A DNA stretch of 64,000 bases from Stieleria varia (GTDB lineage Bacteria > Planctomycetota > Planctomycetia > Pirellulales > Pirellulaceae). Below are positions 18,022 through 26,818 of this stretch, piece by piece (position 1 is the stretch's first letter; the number at the start of each line of letters is the position of its first letter). The notes under the pieces were generated by a model. That model did no database searches and was not told the origin of the DNA. It saw only the letters and a program-made list of their open reading frames with translations. The translations under genes were made by a program, and so were the position numbers. The stretch is from contig NZ_CP151726.1 in NCBI RefSeq assembly GCF_038443385.1, positions 62,001-126,000 of the forward strand. The letters are read 5' to 3'.

Positions 18022-19563
18022 GGGCTCGCGCCCTCTTTATCCTACACATCTCCGATGAGCCTTTTGTAGGCGAGGAAAGCTTCGTGGTACGACTCGATTT
18101 TCCGCATTCCTCGCCAGATCGTTGTGGAGCCGGGCGGGCCTTGGCCTTTCTTGTCCAGATAGCCGCCAAGCTTGGCGACCACCAGCATCCATTCGCCGAT
18201 CGTGGGAGGTGTTTCGGGAACCTCACGTCCGGCAAAGACCACGAGGTACGTCGCCTTCCAAAAACTGGCATCGTAGAAACGCTCGCAACTGACTTGCGGA
18301 CAAACTCGATTGGCGGTCTTGAGTTGCTCGACTCGAAACCCAGTGATCATCAAAAGCGTCACCGCACGCACGTATGTATCGATCTGCTCGTACTTCAGCT
18401 TCTCAATCTTCATGCCGCTCTTGAGCGTCTTGAAATACAGTTCGATGTCCCAGCGGCGACAATAAGAACCAATGACTCGTTCGATTTCCGAGATCGTCGA
18501 AATGGGGAGCGATGTAAAAAGTAACCAGCGGATCGGCTCTTCGCCTTCGGGTGCGTCCGTTTCGACGGCCTCGACAACATTGATCGTCACGTCGGGAGCA
18601 CGACCACCAGGGCGTGCCGGGCCGCGTAAAGTGACCTGCCGGGCACGAATCGAAATCGATGCTACCCGGGCACTGCGACTCATCCGACGAGCACGCGTTT
18701 CTCCGATAATTAATGACTTTCGCTCGCTTAAATCGATTTCACGCTGAAACTGAAACTCCGTCTCCTGCATCACTTCGGAGATCGTCCTGGTTTCACCTTG
18801 ATCGAGCACTGTGCGATCTTGGCAACCACGAATGACGTAGTCATAGTTGGCCGCCAGATCATCGGTTTGCGCTAGCAATTCATAAATATCAGACTCGCTG
18901 TCCGAGACGCCAATGTAGTGCGTCTGGGGATGAGCCAGTGCGATTTGCTCGCCACTTTGAAACATCTCCAGCCAACGGTAGCTTTCTTTTTCTTCAAAGG
19001 CTTGCTGGCGTCGCAGGTTGACTTTTTCTGTTTTGTTCAGATCCGTCTTGATGTCATCACGCGTCCAAATGCACTGATCGACCGTGCCCAGAACAAGTCC
19101 ATCCTCGGTGATCGCATAGAGTGGGTGCAGAAAGAAACCGAATTTGTCCCGACTCTCCAACGGCCCGGCCCCGCGGACTTGCCGCTGTGGTTTGGTGAGA
19201 TCACAGACGGTGGTATCCTGGGATAGGATGACGACCGGTTGCTCGGCGGTGCGAGCGATTGAAGCATCATTGTGGGCTTTGAGAATGCCGTCCACAGGGA
19301 TATTTCGATTGTTTACCAAACGGTAGGTTGCCTCAAGTTTCGCGTTGTCCTTACACGCACTGGGCGTAGATTCGGCAATCTCGGACTGTTGCTCAAGAAT
19401 CAGGGCGACACGTCGCTCCCGCCGCTTATCACCTAAATCCAAAGTCCGAAGCTCATCTTTTATCCAGCTTGCCATTGTCCCGATCCCTGGGGAAGTGTTT
19501 TGTCGACTCCAACCGACCAAAGGGTAGAAAAAAAGATGTGTAGGATAAAGAGGGCTCGCGCCC
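18022..19563 (-). mobile_element. IS4/IS50-like insertion sequence with 12-bp target duplication
   Basis: The ends are perfect 18-bp inverted repeats (tctttatcctacacatct at 18034-18051 and its complement at 19534-19551). They are flanked by the 12-bp direct repeat gggctcgcgccc at 18022-18033 and 19552-19563. The element proper is 1518 bp and has one transposase gene. With the element removed, the target reads cctggggc-tcgc-gccccagg, a palindrome split in its loop. The full 12-bp duplication fits the IS4 superfamily range. The element appears intact. Confidence 0.9.
18042..19475 (-). CDS. IS4-family (IS50/Tn5-like) transposase
   Basis: 477 residues starting MASWIKDELRTLDLGDKR at the ATG at 19475. 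The N-terminal LGDKRRERR is the Tn5-type DNA-binding domain. Catalytic residues by motif are D87 (ILSQDTTV), D192 (GVSDSESD) and E345 in the YREK signature YCRRWDIELYFK. The corresponding Tn5 residues are D97, D188 and E326. It excises and inserts the element by cut-and-paste using hairpin ends in that group. The frame is open to the stop inside the left inverted repeat region. A longer start at 19586 would extend beyond the element and is rejected. Confidence 0.94.
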   Translation of the reverse strand: MASWIKDELRTLDLGDKRRERRVALILEQQSEIAESTPSACKDNAKLEATYRLVNNRNIPVDGILKAHNDASIARTAEQPVVILSQDTTVCDLTKPQRQVRGAGPLESRDKFGFFLHPLYAITEDGLVLGTVDQCIWTRDDIKTDLNKTEKVNLRRQQAFEEKESYRWLEMFQSGEQIALAHPQTHYIGVSDSESDIYELLAQTDDLAANYDYVIRGCQDRTVLDQGETRTISEVMQETEFQFQREIDLSERKSLIIGETRARRMSRSARVASISIRARQVTLRGPARPGGRAPDVTINVVEAVETDAPEGEEPIRWLLFTSLPISTISEIERVIGSYCRRWDIELYFKTLKSGMKIEKLKYEQIDTYVRAVTLLMITGFRVEQLKTANRVCPQVSCERFYDASFWKATYLVVFAGREVPETPPTIGEWMLVVAKLGGYLDKKGQGPPGSTTIWRGMRKIESYHEAFLAYKRLIGDV

Positions 19564-19630
19564 CAGGCTGTATGCTGTCGTCGCATCCGCGACTGACCTG
19601 ACGTGTGTGAGCCGGCAAGCCCGGTGTGGC

Positions 19631-22504
19631 TTACTCGTCCGACGGAGTCGTCGATTCTCCATCGGTTTCGATTGCCGGTGCATCGGCGTCTGCAACCGTC
19701 GCTCCATCAGCTTGCCCCTCAGCGGGCGGTGTTGTGGGGATGTCGGCAAGCGGGATTTCTTCGCCGGTGTCTTCCTCCGGTGGAACACGGACGGCAGCGA
19801 TCACGGAGTCGCCATCATCCAGGCTCATGATCCGCACGCCTTGTGTGTTGCGTCCGATGACGTTCACGTCGGCGGCTTTGATCCGCTGCAGCTTGCCCTT
19901 GGCGGTCATCAAAAAGATTTCGTCGTCGTCGGTCACGTTTGTGATCGCGATCACCGGTCCATTGCGTTCGCTGGTGCGAATGTCGCGCAGACCTTTCCCG
20001 CCACGCCTTTGTGTTCGGTACCGTGCCGACCCGCTACTGCTCTCGGATTCGTTTTCGGACTCACCCTCTTCCGTGATCGCATTGGGTCCGAACAGGGTGC
20101 GTTTGCCGTAGCCTTTTTCGCAGACCGTCAGCAACGTGGCCTCGGGATCGGCGACCACCATGCCGACGACGCCATCGTCTCCGACCAGGGTGATGCCTTT
20201 GACACCGGAGGTGTTGCGGCCCATCGGGCGAGAGTCGGACTCTTTGAACCGGATCGCCATTCCGCCGTGGGTCACGAGGACCAGTTCGTCGCCGGGGCCG
20301 ACGACGCGTGCGTCGACCAACTCGTCGCCTTCACGCAATTTGATCGCGATGATGCCACCACGTTTGGGACGGCTGTACTGTTCCAGCGGTGTCTTTTTGA
20401 TCAACCCGCTGCGGGTCGCCATTGTCACGTAGAAACCATCCTGGTTGAAATCACGCACGGGCAGGCAGGCGGCGATCTTTTCGTTTTCGTCCAACGACAG
20501 CAGATTGACGATTGCGCGTCCTTTGGCATCACGGGGCAGTTGCGGCAGGTCGTAGACCTTTTGCCAGCGGACTTTGCCAGTCGTGGTCAGAAATAGCAGG
20601 TAGGCGTGGGTACTGGCGACGAACAAGTGCTCGATCGGATCTTCGTCGCCGACCTTGGCTCCCTTGAGTCCTTTGCCGCCACGGCGTTGTGACTTGTAGA
20701 CGCTCGACGGAGTGCGTTTGATGAACCCTTCGTGGCTGATCGACACCACCATCGTTTCTTCGGTGATCAGATCCTCCAAATCGATGTTGCCGAGTTCCTC
20801 GTTGGTGATCTGTGTGCGTCGTTTGCTGCCGAAGCGACGCTTCATCTCCTCCAGGTCTTCCTTGATGATGGCGTAGACCCGAGCTGGCTTGGCCAGGATG
20901 TCCAGGTAATCGGTGATCTCGGCAAGCAATTGAGCGTGCTCTTCGGTCAGCTTTTCTTGTTCCAAGTTGACCAACTGGCCCAGACGCATGCGGAGGATTT
21001 CGTCCGTCTGCACGCTGGTCAGAGTGTAGGTGTCGGATTCGCCGCGTTCCATTTGGAACTGCCGGAATCCTTCGTCGCCCAATGCTCGTTGCATCATCGA
21101 TGCAGGGCACTCGATGCCCATCAATCGCTCTTTGGCTTCCGCCTGCGTGCGACTTTCGCGGATCGTACGGATGATTTGGTCGATGTCGGCCAGGGCCAAC
21201 AACAATCCTTCGACCGTGTGTTTGCGTCGGCGTGCTTTGGCCAACAAGAACTGTGTTCGTCGGCGAATCACACTGACTCGGTGACGAATGAACTCGGTCA
21301 GCATTTCCTTGAGCGTCAACTCGCGGGGTTTGCCATCGACCAAGGCCAAGAAAATCAGTGAGAACGTGTCCTGCAGCGGCGAGAATTGGTAGAGCTGATT
21401 GAGGATCACATCGGGATCTTCGTTGCGTTTGAGTTCAATGACCAAACGCACGGGTTCCTTCAAATCGCTCTCGTCGCGAATCCCCGAGATGCCTTTGATA
21501 CGATCGCCGTTGACCAGAGCGGCGATCTTTTCGACCACGCGGTCGCGGTATTGTTGATAGGGGATTTCGGAAACGATGATTCGATGCCGATTTCCCTTCA
21601 TCTCCTCGACGCTGCACTTCGCCCTGACGACGATCGTGCTGCGACCTGTTTTGTAGCCGCGACGGATACCTGCGCGACCGCAGATGATGCCGCCGGTGGG
21701 GAAGTCCGGACCGGGAACGATGTCAAAGAGTTCTTCGTTGGTCGTATCGGGTTCGTCGATCAGCTTGATGACCGCGTCACAGATCTCGGTCGGGTTGTGA
21801 GGCGGAATGCTGGTCGCCATGCCCACCGCGATCCCACCGCTGCCGTTGATCAGCAGGTTGGGGAATTTACTTGGCAGAACCGTCGGTTCCGTCCGTACTT
21901 CGTCGTACGTCGGGATGAAATCGACTGTGTCGAGTTTCAAGTCATCCAGCATTGCCGCGGCGACGGCGCTCAAGCGAGCTTCGGTGTATCGCATGGCCGC
22001 CGGCGGGAGTCCGGCGATGCTGCCAAAGTTTCCCTGTTTGTCGATCAGCAGGGCACGCATGTTCCATTCTTGTGCCATCCGAACCAGCGTCGGATAGATC
22101 ACACTTTCACCGTGCGGGTGATAGTTACCGGAGGTGTCACCGGAGATCTTTGCGCATTTGACTCGTTTGCTGCCGGGGCCGAGATTGAGGTCATTCATGG
22201 CGACCAGGATTCGACGCTGCGACGGTTTCAATCCGTCACGCACGTCGGGTAATGCTCGGCTGACGATGACGCTCATTGCGTAGGTCAAATAGCTGTCCCG
22301 CAACTCGTCTTCGATGGGCAAATCGATCATCCGCAGCGCCCCAGCGCCGCCGTTGCCGTCGCTGCTGCCGCCGAAATCGCCGGAGGCCGCCGGAATGTCC
22401 GTGCCGGAGCCTCCGTCGTCGGAACCGCCGCCCGCGCCAGGGGTCAACGCACCGTTCTCTTCTTCGTCTTGGTTGCCATCGACGGGTTCGTTTTCGTCAG
22501 CCAA
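19631..22504 (-). CDS. gyrA: DNA gyrase subunit A
   Basis: 957 residues, the DNA-breaking subunit of type IIA topoisomerase, forming a tetramer with GyrB (not in the window). The catalytic Tyr173 lies in [10 protein letters not shown]. The canonical part begins at [15 protein letters not shown] (Met59). The upstream 58 residues are acidic and Gly/Ser-rich and are read from a TTG start at 22504, with a possible AGGA site 10 bases before. The quinolone-resistance region reads GESVIYP: Ser134 equals E. coli Ser83, but the Asp87 position is Pro138. QRRGGKG occurs twice ([12 protein letters not shown] and [12 protein letters not shown]), the first being the usual GyrA box. The C-terminus ends in an acidic tail. 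The gene stops 80 bases from the insertion sequence. Confidence 0.97.
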   Translation of the reverse strand: MADENEPVDGNQDEEENGALTPGAGGGSDDGGSGTDIPAASGDFGGSSDGNGGAGALRMIDLPIEDELRDSYLTYAMSVIVSRALPDVRDGLKPSQRRILVAMNDLNLGPGSKRVKCAKISGDTSGNYHPHGESVIYPTLVRMAQEWNMRALLIDKQGNFGSIAGLPPAAMRYTEARLSAVAAAMLDDLKLDTVDFIPTYDEVRTEPTVLPSKFPNLLINGSGGIAVGMATSIPPHNPTEICDAVIKLIDEPDTTNEELFDIVPGPDFPTGGIICGRAGIRRGYKTGRSTIVVRAKCSVEEMKGNRHRIIVSEIPYQQYRDRVVEKIAALVNGDRIKGISGIRDESDLKEPVRLVIELKRNEDPDVILNQLYQFSPLQDTFSLIFLALVDGKPRELTLKEMLTEFIRHRVSVIRRRTQFLLAKARRRKHTVEGLLLALADIDQIIRTIRESRTQAEAKERLMGIECPASMMQRALGDEGFRQFQMERGESDTYTLTSVQTDEILRMRLGQLVNLEQEKLTEEHAQLLAEITDYLDILAKPARVYAIIKEDLEEMKRRFGSKRRTQITNEELGNIDLEDLITEETMVVSISHEGFIKRTPSSVYKSQRRGGKGLKGAKVGDEDPIEHLFVASTHAYLLFLTTTGKVRWQKVYDLPQLPRDAKGRAIVNLLSLDENEKIAACLPVRDFNQDGFYVTMATRSGLIKKTPLEQYSRPKRGGIIAIKLREGDELVDARVVGPGDELVLVTHGGMAIRFKESDSRPMGRNTSGVKGITLVGDDGVVGMVVADPEATLLTVCEKGYGKRTLFGPNAITEEGESENESESSSGSARYRTQRRGGKGLRDIRTSERNGPVIAITNVTDDDEIFLMTAKGKLQRIKAADVNVIGRNTQGVRIMSLDDGDSVIAAVRVPPEEDTGEEIPLADIPTTPPAEGQADGATVADADAPAIETDGESTTPSDE

Positions 22505-22695
22505 CGTGGTGTCCTAGCGAGGAGGTCAAAACGGCCCAAAAGGCCGTAAAAATAGCGTTCATTTTGAACCAGAGATTGTACCATTTGGCGTGCATTGTCA
22601 CAACGAGGGCACGCTCACCGCTGGCGTTGCCCAGATGCCCTTGGTGAGCCACAATGGGACCGAACCTATGACTCCATTTCGACCGGTTTCGTCGC
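22505..22695. promoter_or_regulatory. Divergent intergenic region between gyrA and the MOSC gene
   Basis: 190 bases that must serve gyrA (leftward) and the MOSC gene (rightward). It contains the hairpin acggcccaaaaggccgt at 22530-22546. No confident -10/-35 pair was assigned. Confidence 0.4.
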
Positions 22696-23340
22696 TTGAT
22701 CACCATCCAGTCCATCCAGATCGGCACGGTTCGCAGCGAAGGCGATCCGGAAACGCGTGACGTGACTCAATGCCACTGGACCAGCGCGTTTGACAAGCAG
22801 CCGTTAGCCGGCAAGGTCACCGTGTCCCCGACGGGCATCATCGGGGATGAAGTCGCGGACACGAGAGTTCACGGCGGGCCCGAGAAAGCGATCCTGTGTT
22901 ACGCCGCGAGCCACTACGAGAGTTGGTCGGCTGAACTGCCCGGTCATCCGTGGGCTGCTGGCGGTTTTGGCGAAAACCTGACCCTCGCCAGCGTCGACGA
23001 ACACTCGGTTTACCTAGGCGACGTCTACACCGCAGGCGACTGTGTCCTTCAAGTCAGTCAGCCGAGACAACCTTGTTGGAAAATCTCACGCCGTTGGCAA
23101 ATCAAGACGCTGACCAAGCTGGTCGCGCAAACGGGTCGAACCGGTTGGTACGTTCGAGTGCTGTCGCCAGGAACCTTGCAAGCAGGCGATACACTTTCGT
23201 TGACAGATCGTCCTCACCCTGATTGGACGGTCGCGCGAGCCAACGATGTTTTGTTCGGCCGCGAGTCGGAACGTTTGTCCGTCATCGAGTTGATGAACAT
23301 CACCGAGTTGTCGGATGAATGGAAATCCAGCTTGGCCTAA
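22696..23340 (+). CDS. MOSC domain protein (YiiM-like)
   Basis: 214 residues. The first ~150 residues are a MOSC domain (sulfur-carrier fold of molybdenum cofactor sulfurases): GIIGDEVADTRVHGGPEKA, FGENLTL, and QPRQPCWK with the conserved cysteine. The C-terminal part (LSVIELMNITELSDEW) matches the 3-alpha domain of YiiM-type proteins, which take part in molybdenum-linked N-hydroxy compound reduction. The start is a TTG at 22696; an in-frame TGA lies 27 bases upstream, which limits the choice. It is divergent from gyrA. Confidence 0.85.
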   Translation: MITIQSIQIGTVRSEGDPETRDVTQCHWTSAFDKQPLAGKVTVSPTGIIGDEVADTRVHGGPEKAILCYAASHYESWSAELPGHPWAAGGFGENLTLASVDEHSVYLGDVYTAGDCVLQVSQPRQPCWKISRRWQIKTLTKLVAQTGRTGWYVRVLSPGTLQAGDTLSLTDRPHPDWTVARANDVLFGRESERLSVIELMNITELSDEWKSSLA

Positions 23341-23344
23341 ACCG

Positions 23345-24355
23345 CTATCGCGGCCGCGAAGAAATCCTGTCGCGTGGCGAGTCAGCGTCCAAACCCGCGA
23401 CATGAGCAAGGTTTAAACCCGTCAATCGCTGGTCCACCAGCCGAATCTGTGCATCGGTCATTCGATGCGCCACGTGTCGCCAGTGTTCACGATCGTTGGC
23501 CAAGCTGGACGCAAGTGACGCCGGGGTGTCATCCTCAACTGACAGGATCTGAGCGAGAACTTCCTGGATTCGTTCCCGTTGCTCGATCTCCAGATCATTC
23601 GACAACAGGACCTTGCGCAACATTGGCGCAGCGGGCCGTCCCAACTGCAACAACTGTTTCATCGCATGTCTTCGCGACGATGCGCGGTCCGAACGCAAAC
23701 CTTCGATCAGTTCATCCACCGCTGTGTCCGAGATCTCAGGAATGTTTTCCAGTTGTCCCATCAACTCGACTTGAGTTTGATGATGGATCTGCATCAGACA
23801 TCGACCGTCGAGCAGCTGTCGAAACAGATCGCCGCAATGCAGCTTGATCCCGGTTGAATCTTGCGCCAGCAGGTGAATCAGCGACGCACCGCGATACTTC
23901 TCGTTCAGTTGTCCACGCTGTACGGTCCAGACCAGTTCGCCATGATGTGGCTGTTCCAAGATCGCTTGCTCACCGGTCTTTGTGAGTGTTGATTCGATTC
24001 GCATCCACGTCGCGTCTTGAACCGACACACTGATGCGTTGTTCGGGATGATTCACGCTGTAGTGCATGGACGGTAATCCGCGTGCCGCCATCACGGAGAT
24101 CGTTTCGGTGAACTCTTCGTTCTCTGGCGGGACCGCGAACTGAGCGGAGCCCTTGCGATAGCAAGACCGATCCAAGTGCAGTCGGCCTGATCGCAGCCGA
24201 AATCGTGCCATCCCGTTCTCGGCAAAGAAGTCTGAACGGGGAGGTTCCTGACGCGTGAAGTCAAGACCCTCAGCGGGTGGCGTCCGTTGTGCACGAGACG
24301 TCGAGTGAAACAGGAGAACGCCGAACAAGGCGGCGAAAACCGAAATCGTTTTCAT
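23345..24355 (-). CDS. Exported HEAT-repeat-like hypothetical protein
   Basis: 336 residues from the ATG at 24355, with a good ribosome site (gggagg about 7 bases before). The protein starts MKTISVFAALFGVLLFHSTSRA, a signal peptide. The C-terminal half (LIEGLRSDRASSRRHAMKQL with LGRPAAPMLRKVLL) looks like a HEAT-type repeat of the kind seen in planctomycete exported proteins. The N-terminal half has a short beta-rich part. No enzyme motif is seen. The frame extends to 24457 but the extra 34 residues lack a signal and are dropped. It ends 5 bases past the convergent MOSC stop. Confidence 0.72.
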   Translation of the reverse strand: MKTISVFAALFGVLLFHSTSRAQRTPPAEGLDFTRQEPPRSDFFAENGMARFRLRSGRLHLDRSCYRKGSAQFAVPPENEEFTETISVMAARGLPSMHYSVNHPEQRISVSVQDATWMRIESTLTKTGEQAILEQPHHGELVWTVQRGQLNEKYRGASLIHLLAQDSTGIKLHCGDLFRQLLDGRCLMQIHHQTQVELMGQLENIPEISDTAVDELIEGLRSDRASSRRHAMKQLLQLGRPAAPMLRKVLLSNDLEIEQRERIQEVLAQILSVEDDTPASLASSLANDREHWRHVAHRMTDAQIRLVDQRLTGLNLAHVAGLDADSPRDRISSRPR

Positions 24356-24700
24356 CGCTGAACCCTCCCTTTTTCGAGCGAATGGGTCGCTTCGCAAGGT
24401 CCAAGAGTAAATTATCGGCAGGAAATCCTTGCGAATTGACCAAGTTTGCCGATCCACTGTTCGATTACGAAAGATTCTTTTTCACAGCAATGGCAGCATT
24501 CAGGCGATTGTGGGAACGCCGACCAATCAGCCGTTACCCCCCGATTCGGGCGCTTAGTCACTTGTCAACAGGTGACCATTTGACTGAGAATAGCAAGGTG
24601 CCGTAACACTTAAGCGGCTTGGCCGCTTAGCCAGACCGAAAGCAGGTCTCCATTGGGCCGCTCCCGTTCTCTCTTATCCTTACAATAAAGGCAACGTTCC

Positions 24701-25828
24701 ATGCAGTGCTCCATTGTCGGTCTGGGCACAGCATTGCCAGCGGGCGCGGTTGCGCAAGAAGACGCGTTGGCGATGTCCAGTGAAGTGATCTGTGATAGCC
24801 CTAAGCAAGAACGCTTGCTCAGGACTCTCTTTCGCAAGTCCGGTGTGAAAACGCGACGCACCGCGATTCCGTGGCAAACCGGTTACGAGTGGGCCAAGGG
24901 GGCTCATGTCGAATCCGACGGCGGTTCGGTGGCAACGGCCTTTGAAGTGTGCAATGGTCCGCCGACCGGACATCGCATGGACCTCTATGCCAAGTTTGCT
25001 CCGCCGCTGGCCGAACGTGCCAGTCGCGCCGCGCTGGACATTAGCCCCGTCTCCCCGCAAGACATCACGCACTTGGTCACTGTTTCTTGCACAGGGTTTT
25101 CTGCTCCCGGTGTCGACATCCACTTGTTGCAATCTCTCGGATTGCCCGGGTCGACGCAGCGTGTGCATGTCGGATTCATGGGATGTCATGGTGCGATCAA
25201 CGGACTACGCGCCGCGCGTGGACTCGCCGCCGCTGACCCCGATGCCAACATCCTGATGTGTTGCGTCGAACTATGCAGCCTGCACTATCGAATGACTTGG
25301 GACGCCGAAGCCATGGCGGGCAATGCTTTGTTCGCCGATGGAGCCGCGGCCGTTGTGATCAACAACCAGTCCAACAACGAAATGCATCCGCTGACGTTGG
25401 CCGATACCCAGTCGTGCCTACTGCCCGACACGACAGACAAGATGTCGTGGATGGTCGGCGACCACGGTTTCGAGATGCGACTCAGTGGTGCCGTGCCCGA
25501 TTCGATTCATGAAAACCTGCGTCCTTGGTTGCAGGCTTGGTTGGCAAAACACGATCTGACTCTCGATGACGTCCAAGATTGGATCGTGCACCCCGGCGGC
25601 CCTCGCATCTTGGATGCTGTGGTCGACTCGCTGGATTTGCCGACCGACTCGGTGACCGTGTCTCGCGAAGTGCTCAGCGAACTGGGAAACATGTCTTCAC
25701 CGACGGTGCTGTTCGTCTTGCAACGATGTCTTGCTCAGCAAGCCGCAGCCGGTGAAAAACGCAACGGACCTCGCGTGCTGCTGGGATTCGGACCTGGTTT
25801 GGTTGCCGAAGCCGCCTTGCTGAAGTAG
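24701..25828 (+). CDS. Type III polyketide synthase (chalcone synthase-like)
   Basis: 375 residues with the thiolase fold. It condenses a starter acyl-CoA with malonyl-CoA units to give alkylpyrones or alkylresorcinol-like products. The catalytic triad is visible: Cys162 in GFMGCHGAING, His297 in DWIVHPGGPRIL, Asn330 in SELGNMSS. The GFGPGL loop near the C-terminus is also conserved. No methyltransferase, oxidoreductase or other tailoring gene is adjacent, so it seems to work alone. The last codons (AALLK) are the first unit of a tandem minisatellite that continues downstream. Product not predictable from sequence. Confidence 0.92.
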   Translation: MQCSIVGLGTALPAGAVAQEDALAMSSEVICDSPKQERLLRTLFRKSGVKTRRTAIPWQTGYEWAKGAHVESDGGSVATAFEVCNGPPTGHRMDLYAKFAPPLAERASRAALDISPVSPQDITHLVTVSCTGFSAPGVDIHLLQSLGLPGSTQRVHVGFMGCHGAINGLRAARGLAAADPDANILMCCVELCSLHYRMTWDAEAMAGNALFADGAAAVVINNQSNNEMHPLTLADTQSCLLPDTTDKMSWMVGDHGFEMRLSGAVPDSIHENLRPWLQAWLAKHDLTLDDVQDWIVHPGGPRILDAVVDSLDLPTDSVTVSREVLSELGNMSSPTVLFVLQRCLAQQAAAGEKRNGPRVLLGFGPGLVAEAALLK

Positions 25829-25906
25829 GGGCCGCTTTGCGAAGTCGGAGCCGCCTTGCTGAAGTAGGGCCGCTTTGCGAAGTCGGGGCCGCTTTGCTGA
25901 AGTGAC
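25811..25906 (+). repeat. Five-unit tandem minisatellite overlapping the PKS stop
   Basis: Units of 19-20 bp: gccgccttgctgaagtaggg, gccgctttgcgaagtcgga, gccgccttgctgaagtagg, gccgctttgcgaagtcggg, gccgctttgctgaagtgac. The first unit spells the PKS C-terminus and its TAG, so the array looks grown from coding DNA. Confidence 0.9.
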
Positions 25907-25918
25907 GGTACGTGTCTC

Positions 25919-26788
25919 TCAGGCAACTTTTTGAGAACGCTCTGCAGACACCTGCAGACCGTGCTCGGTTCGTGTTCTGCCTGTTCGCTGCGTCTCGTCG
26001 CGGATTTCACGGTTTCGCCTCAGATCCGCATCGTTGACGTATCCTCGTGCGTGATCCAGGTGCAGGCAAACGGTCTGGTATCGCACGTGTTTGCCGCGAA
26101 TGCCCGCGTTCTCCAATCGCTCGCCCAACTCGCGGTCTTCGCCGCCGTAACGCATGCGTTCATCAAAACCGCCGGCGGCAACGATGTCCGTCGTCCAGCC
26201 CGACGCGTTGTTTCCATTCCAAGTCGGCTTGGTCGTCGTGACCCGGTTCAGAAAGTCAGCCCAGATTCCTCTCGCGTTCAACCTCAACCAACGAGGTGAG
26301 AACGGCAACCCGCTGGAACGCAAGAAAGACACCGAGAACGCTCGACCGCTACGAATGTCGTCCACGGAAATCGCTTCACTGACCGACATCGGCAGCTTGT
26401 AGTATCCGCCTGAGAGAAAGCGTCCGGGACAAGCTGCGGCGTGATGTTGGGCGAGAAAATCGGGACGCGGGATGCAATCCCCGTCGGAGAACACCAAGTA
26501 GTCGCCCTTGGCCGCCCGTATCGCCTCATTGAGGATCGTGCATTTGCGAAACCCATCGTCGAGATGCCAAACGTGCCGGATCAGCATCTGCGTCTGCTCG
26601 CGGATTCGCTCGATCATGTCGCGGGTTTCGGATCGCGATCCGTCGTCGGCTATGATCAATTCAAAATCATGATACGTCTGCATCGCGTATCCCCACAGGG
26701 ATTTTTCTAACCATGCAGGCGCGTTGTACGTGCTGAGCACCACGCTGATCCGACGAGGTTTTCTGTCGTTGGTTTGATCGTCAGTCAC
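25919..26788 (-). CDS. Family 2 glycosyltransferase
   Basis: 289 residues, a GT-A fold enzyme. SVVLSTYNAPAWLEKSL and FELIIADDGSRSET form the nucleotide-sugar-binding part, and YLVFSDGDCIPRPDFL holds the DXD-type motif (DGD). The C-terminal FDERMRYGGEDRELGERL is the acceptor-side ED motif of galactosyltransferase-like GT2 members. It is cytoplasmic or membrane-associated, probably adding sugar to a cell-surface glycan. The exostosin-like gene lies 30 bases upstream on the same strand, suggesting one operon. It is convergent with the PKS. Confidence 0.88.
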   Translation of the reverse strand: MTDDQTNDRKPRRISVVLSTYNAPAWLEKSLWGYAMQTYHDFELIIADDGSRSETRDMIERIREQTQMLIRHVWHLDDGFRKCTILNEAIRAAKGDYLVFSDGDCIPRPDFLAQHHAAACPGRFLSGGYYKLPMSVSEAISVDDIRSGRAFSVSFLRSSGLPFSPRWLRLNARGIWADFLNRVTTTKPTWNGNNASGWTTDIVAAGGFDERMRYGGEDRELGERLENAGIRGKHVRYQTVCLHLDHARGYVNDADLRRNREIRDETQRTGRTRTEHGLQVSAERSQKVA

Positions 26789-26818
26789 AATGAGCCTGTT
26801 GGTTTGCTGAGTTGCGAT

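Noticed and set aside
21386-22252. Long plus-strand frame opposite gyrA
   Set aside because: Antisense shadow of a well-identified gene in GC-rich DNA.
22530-22546. Hairpin acggcccaaaaggccgt as a gyrA terminator or attenuator
   Set aside because: The stem is short and the flanking U run is weak on either strand; kept only as part of the divergent intergenic region.
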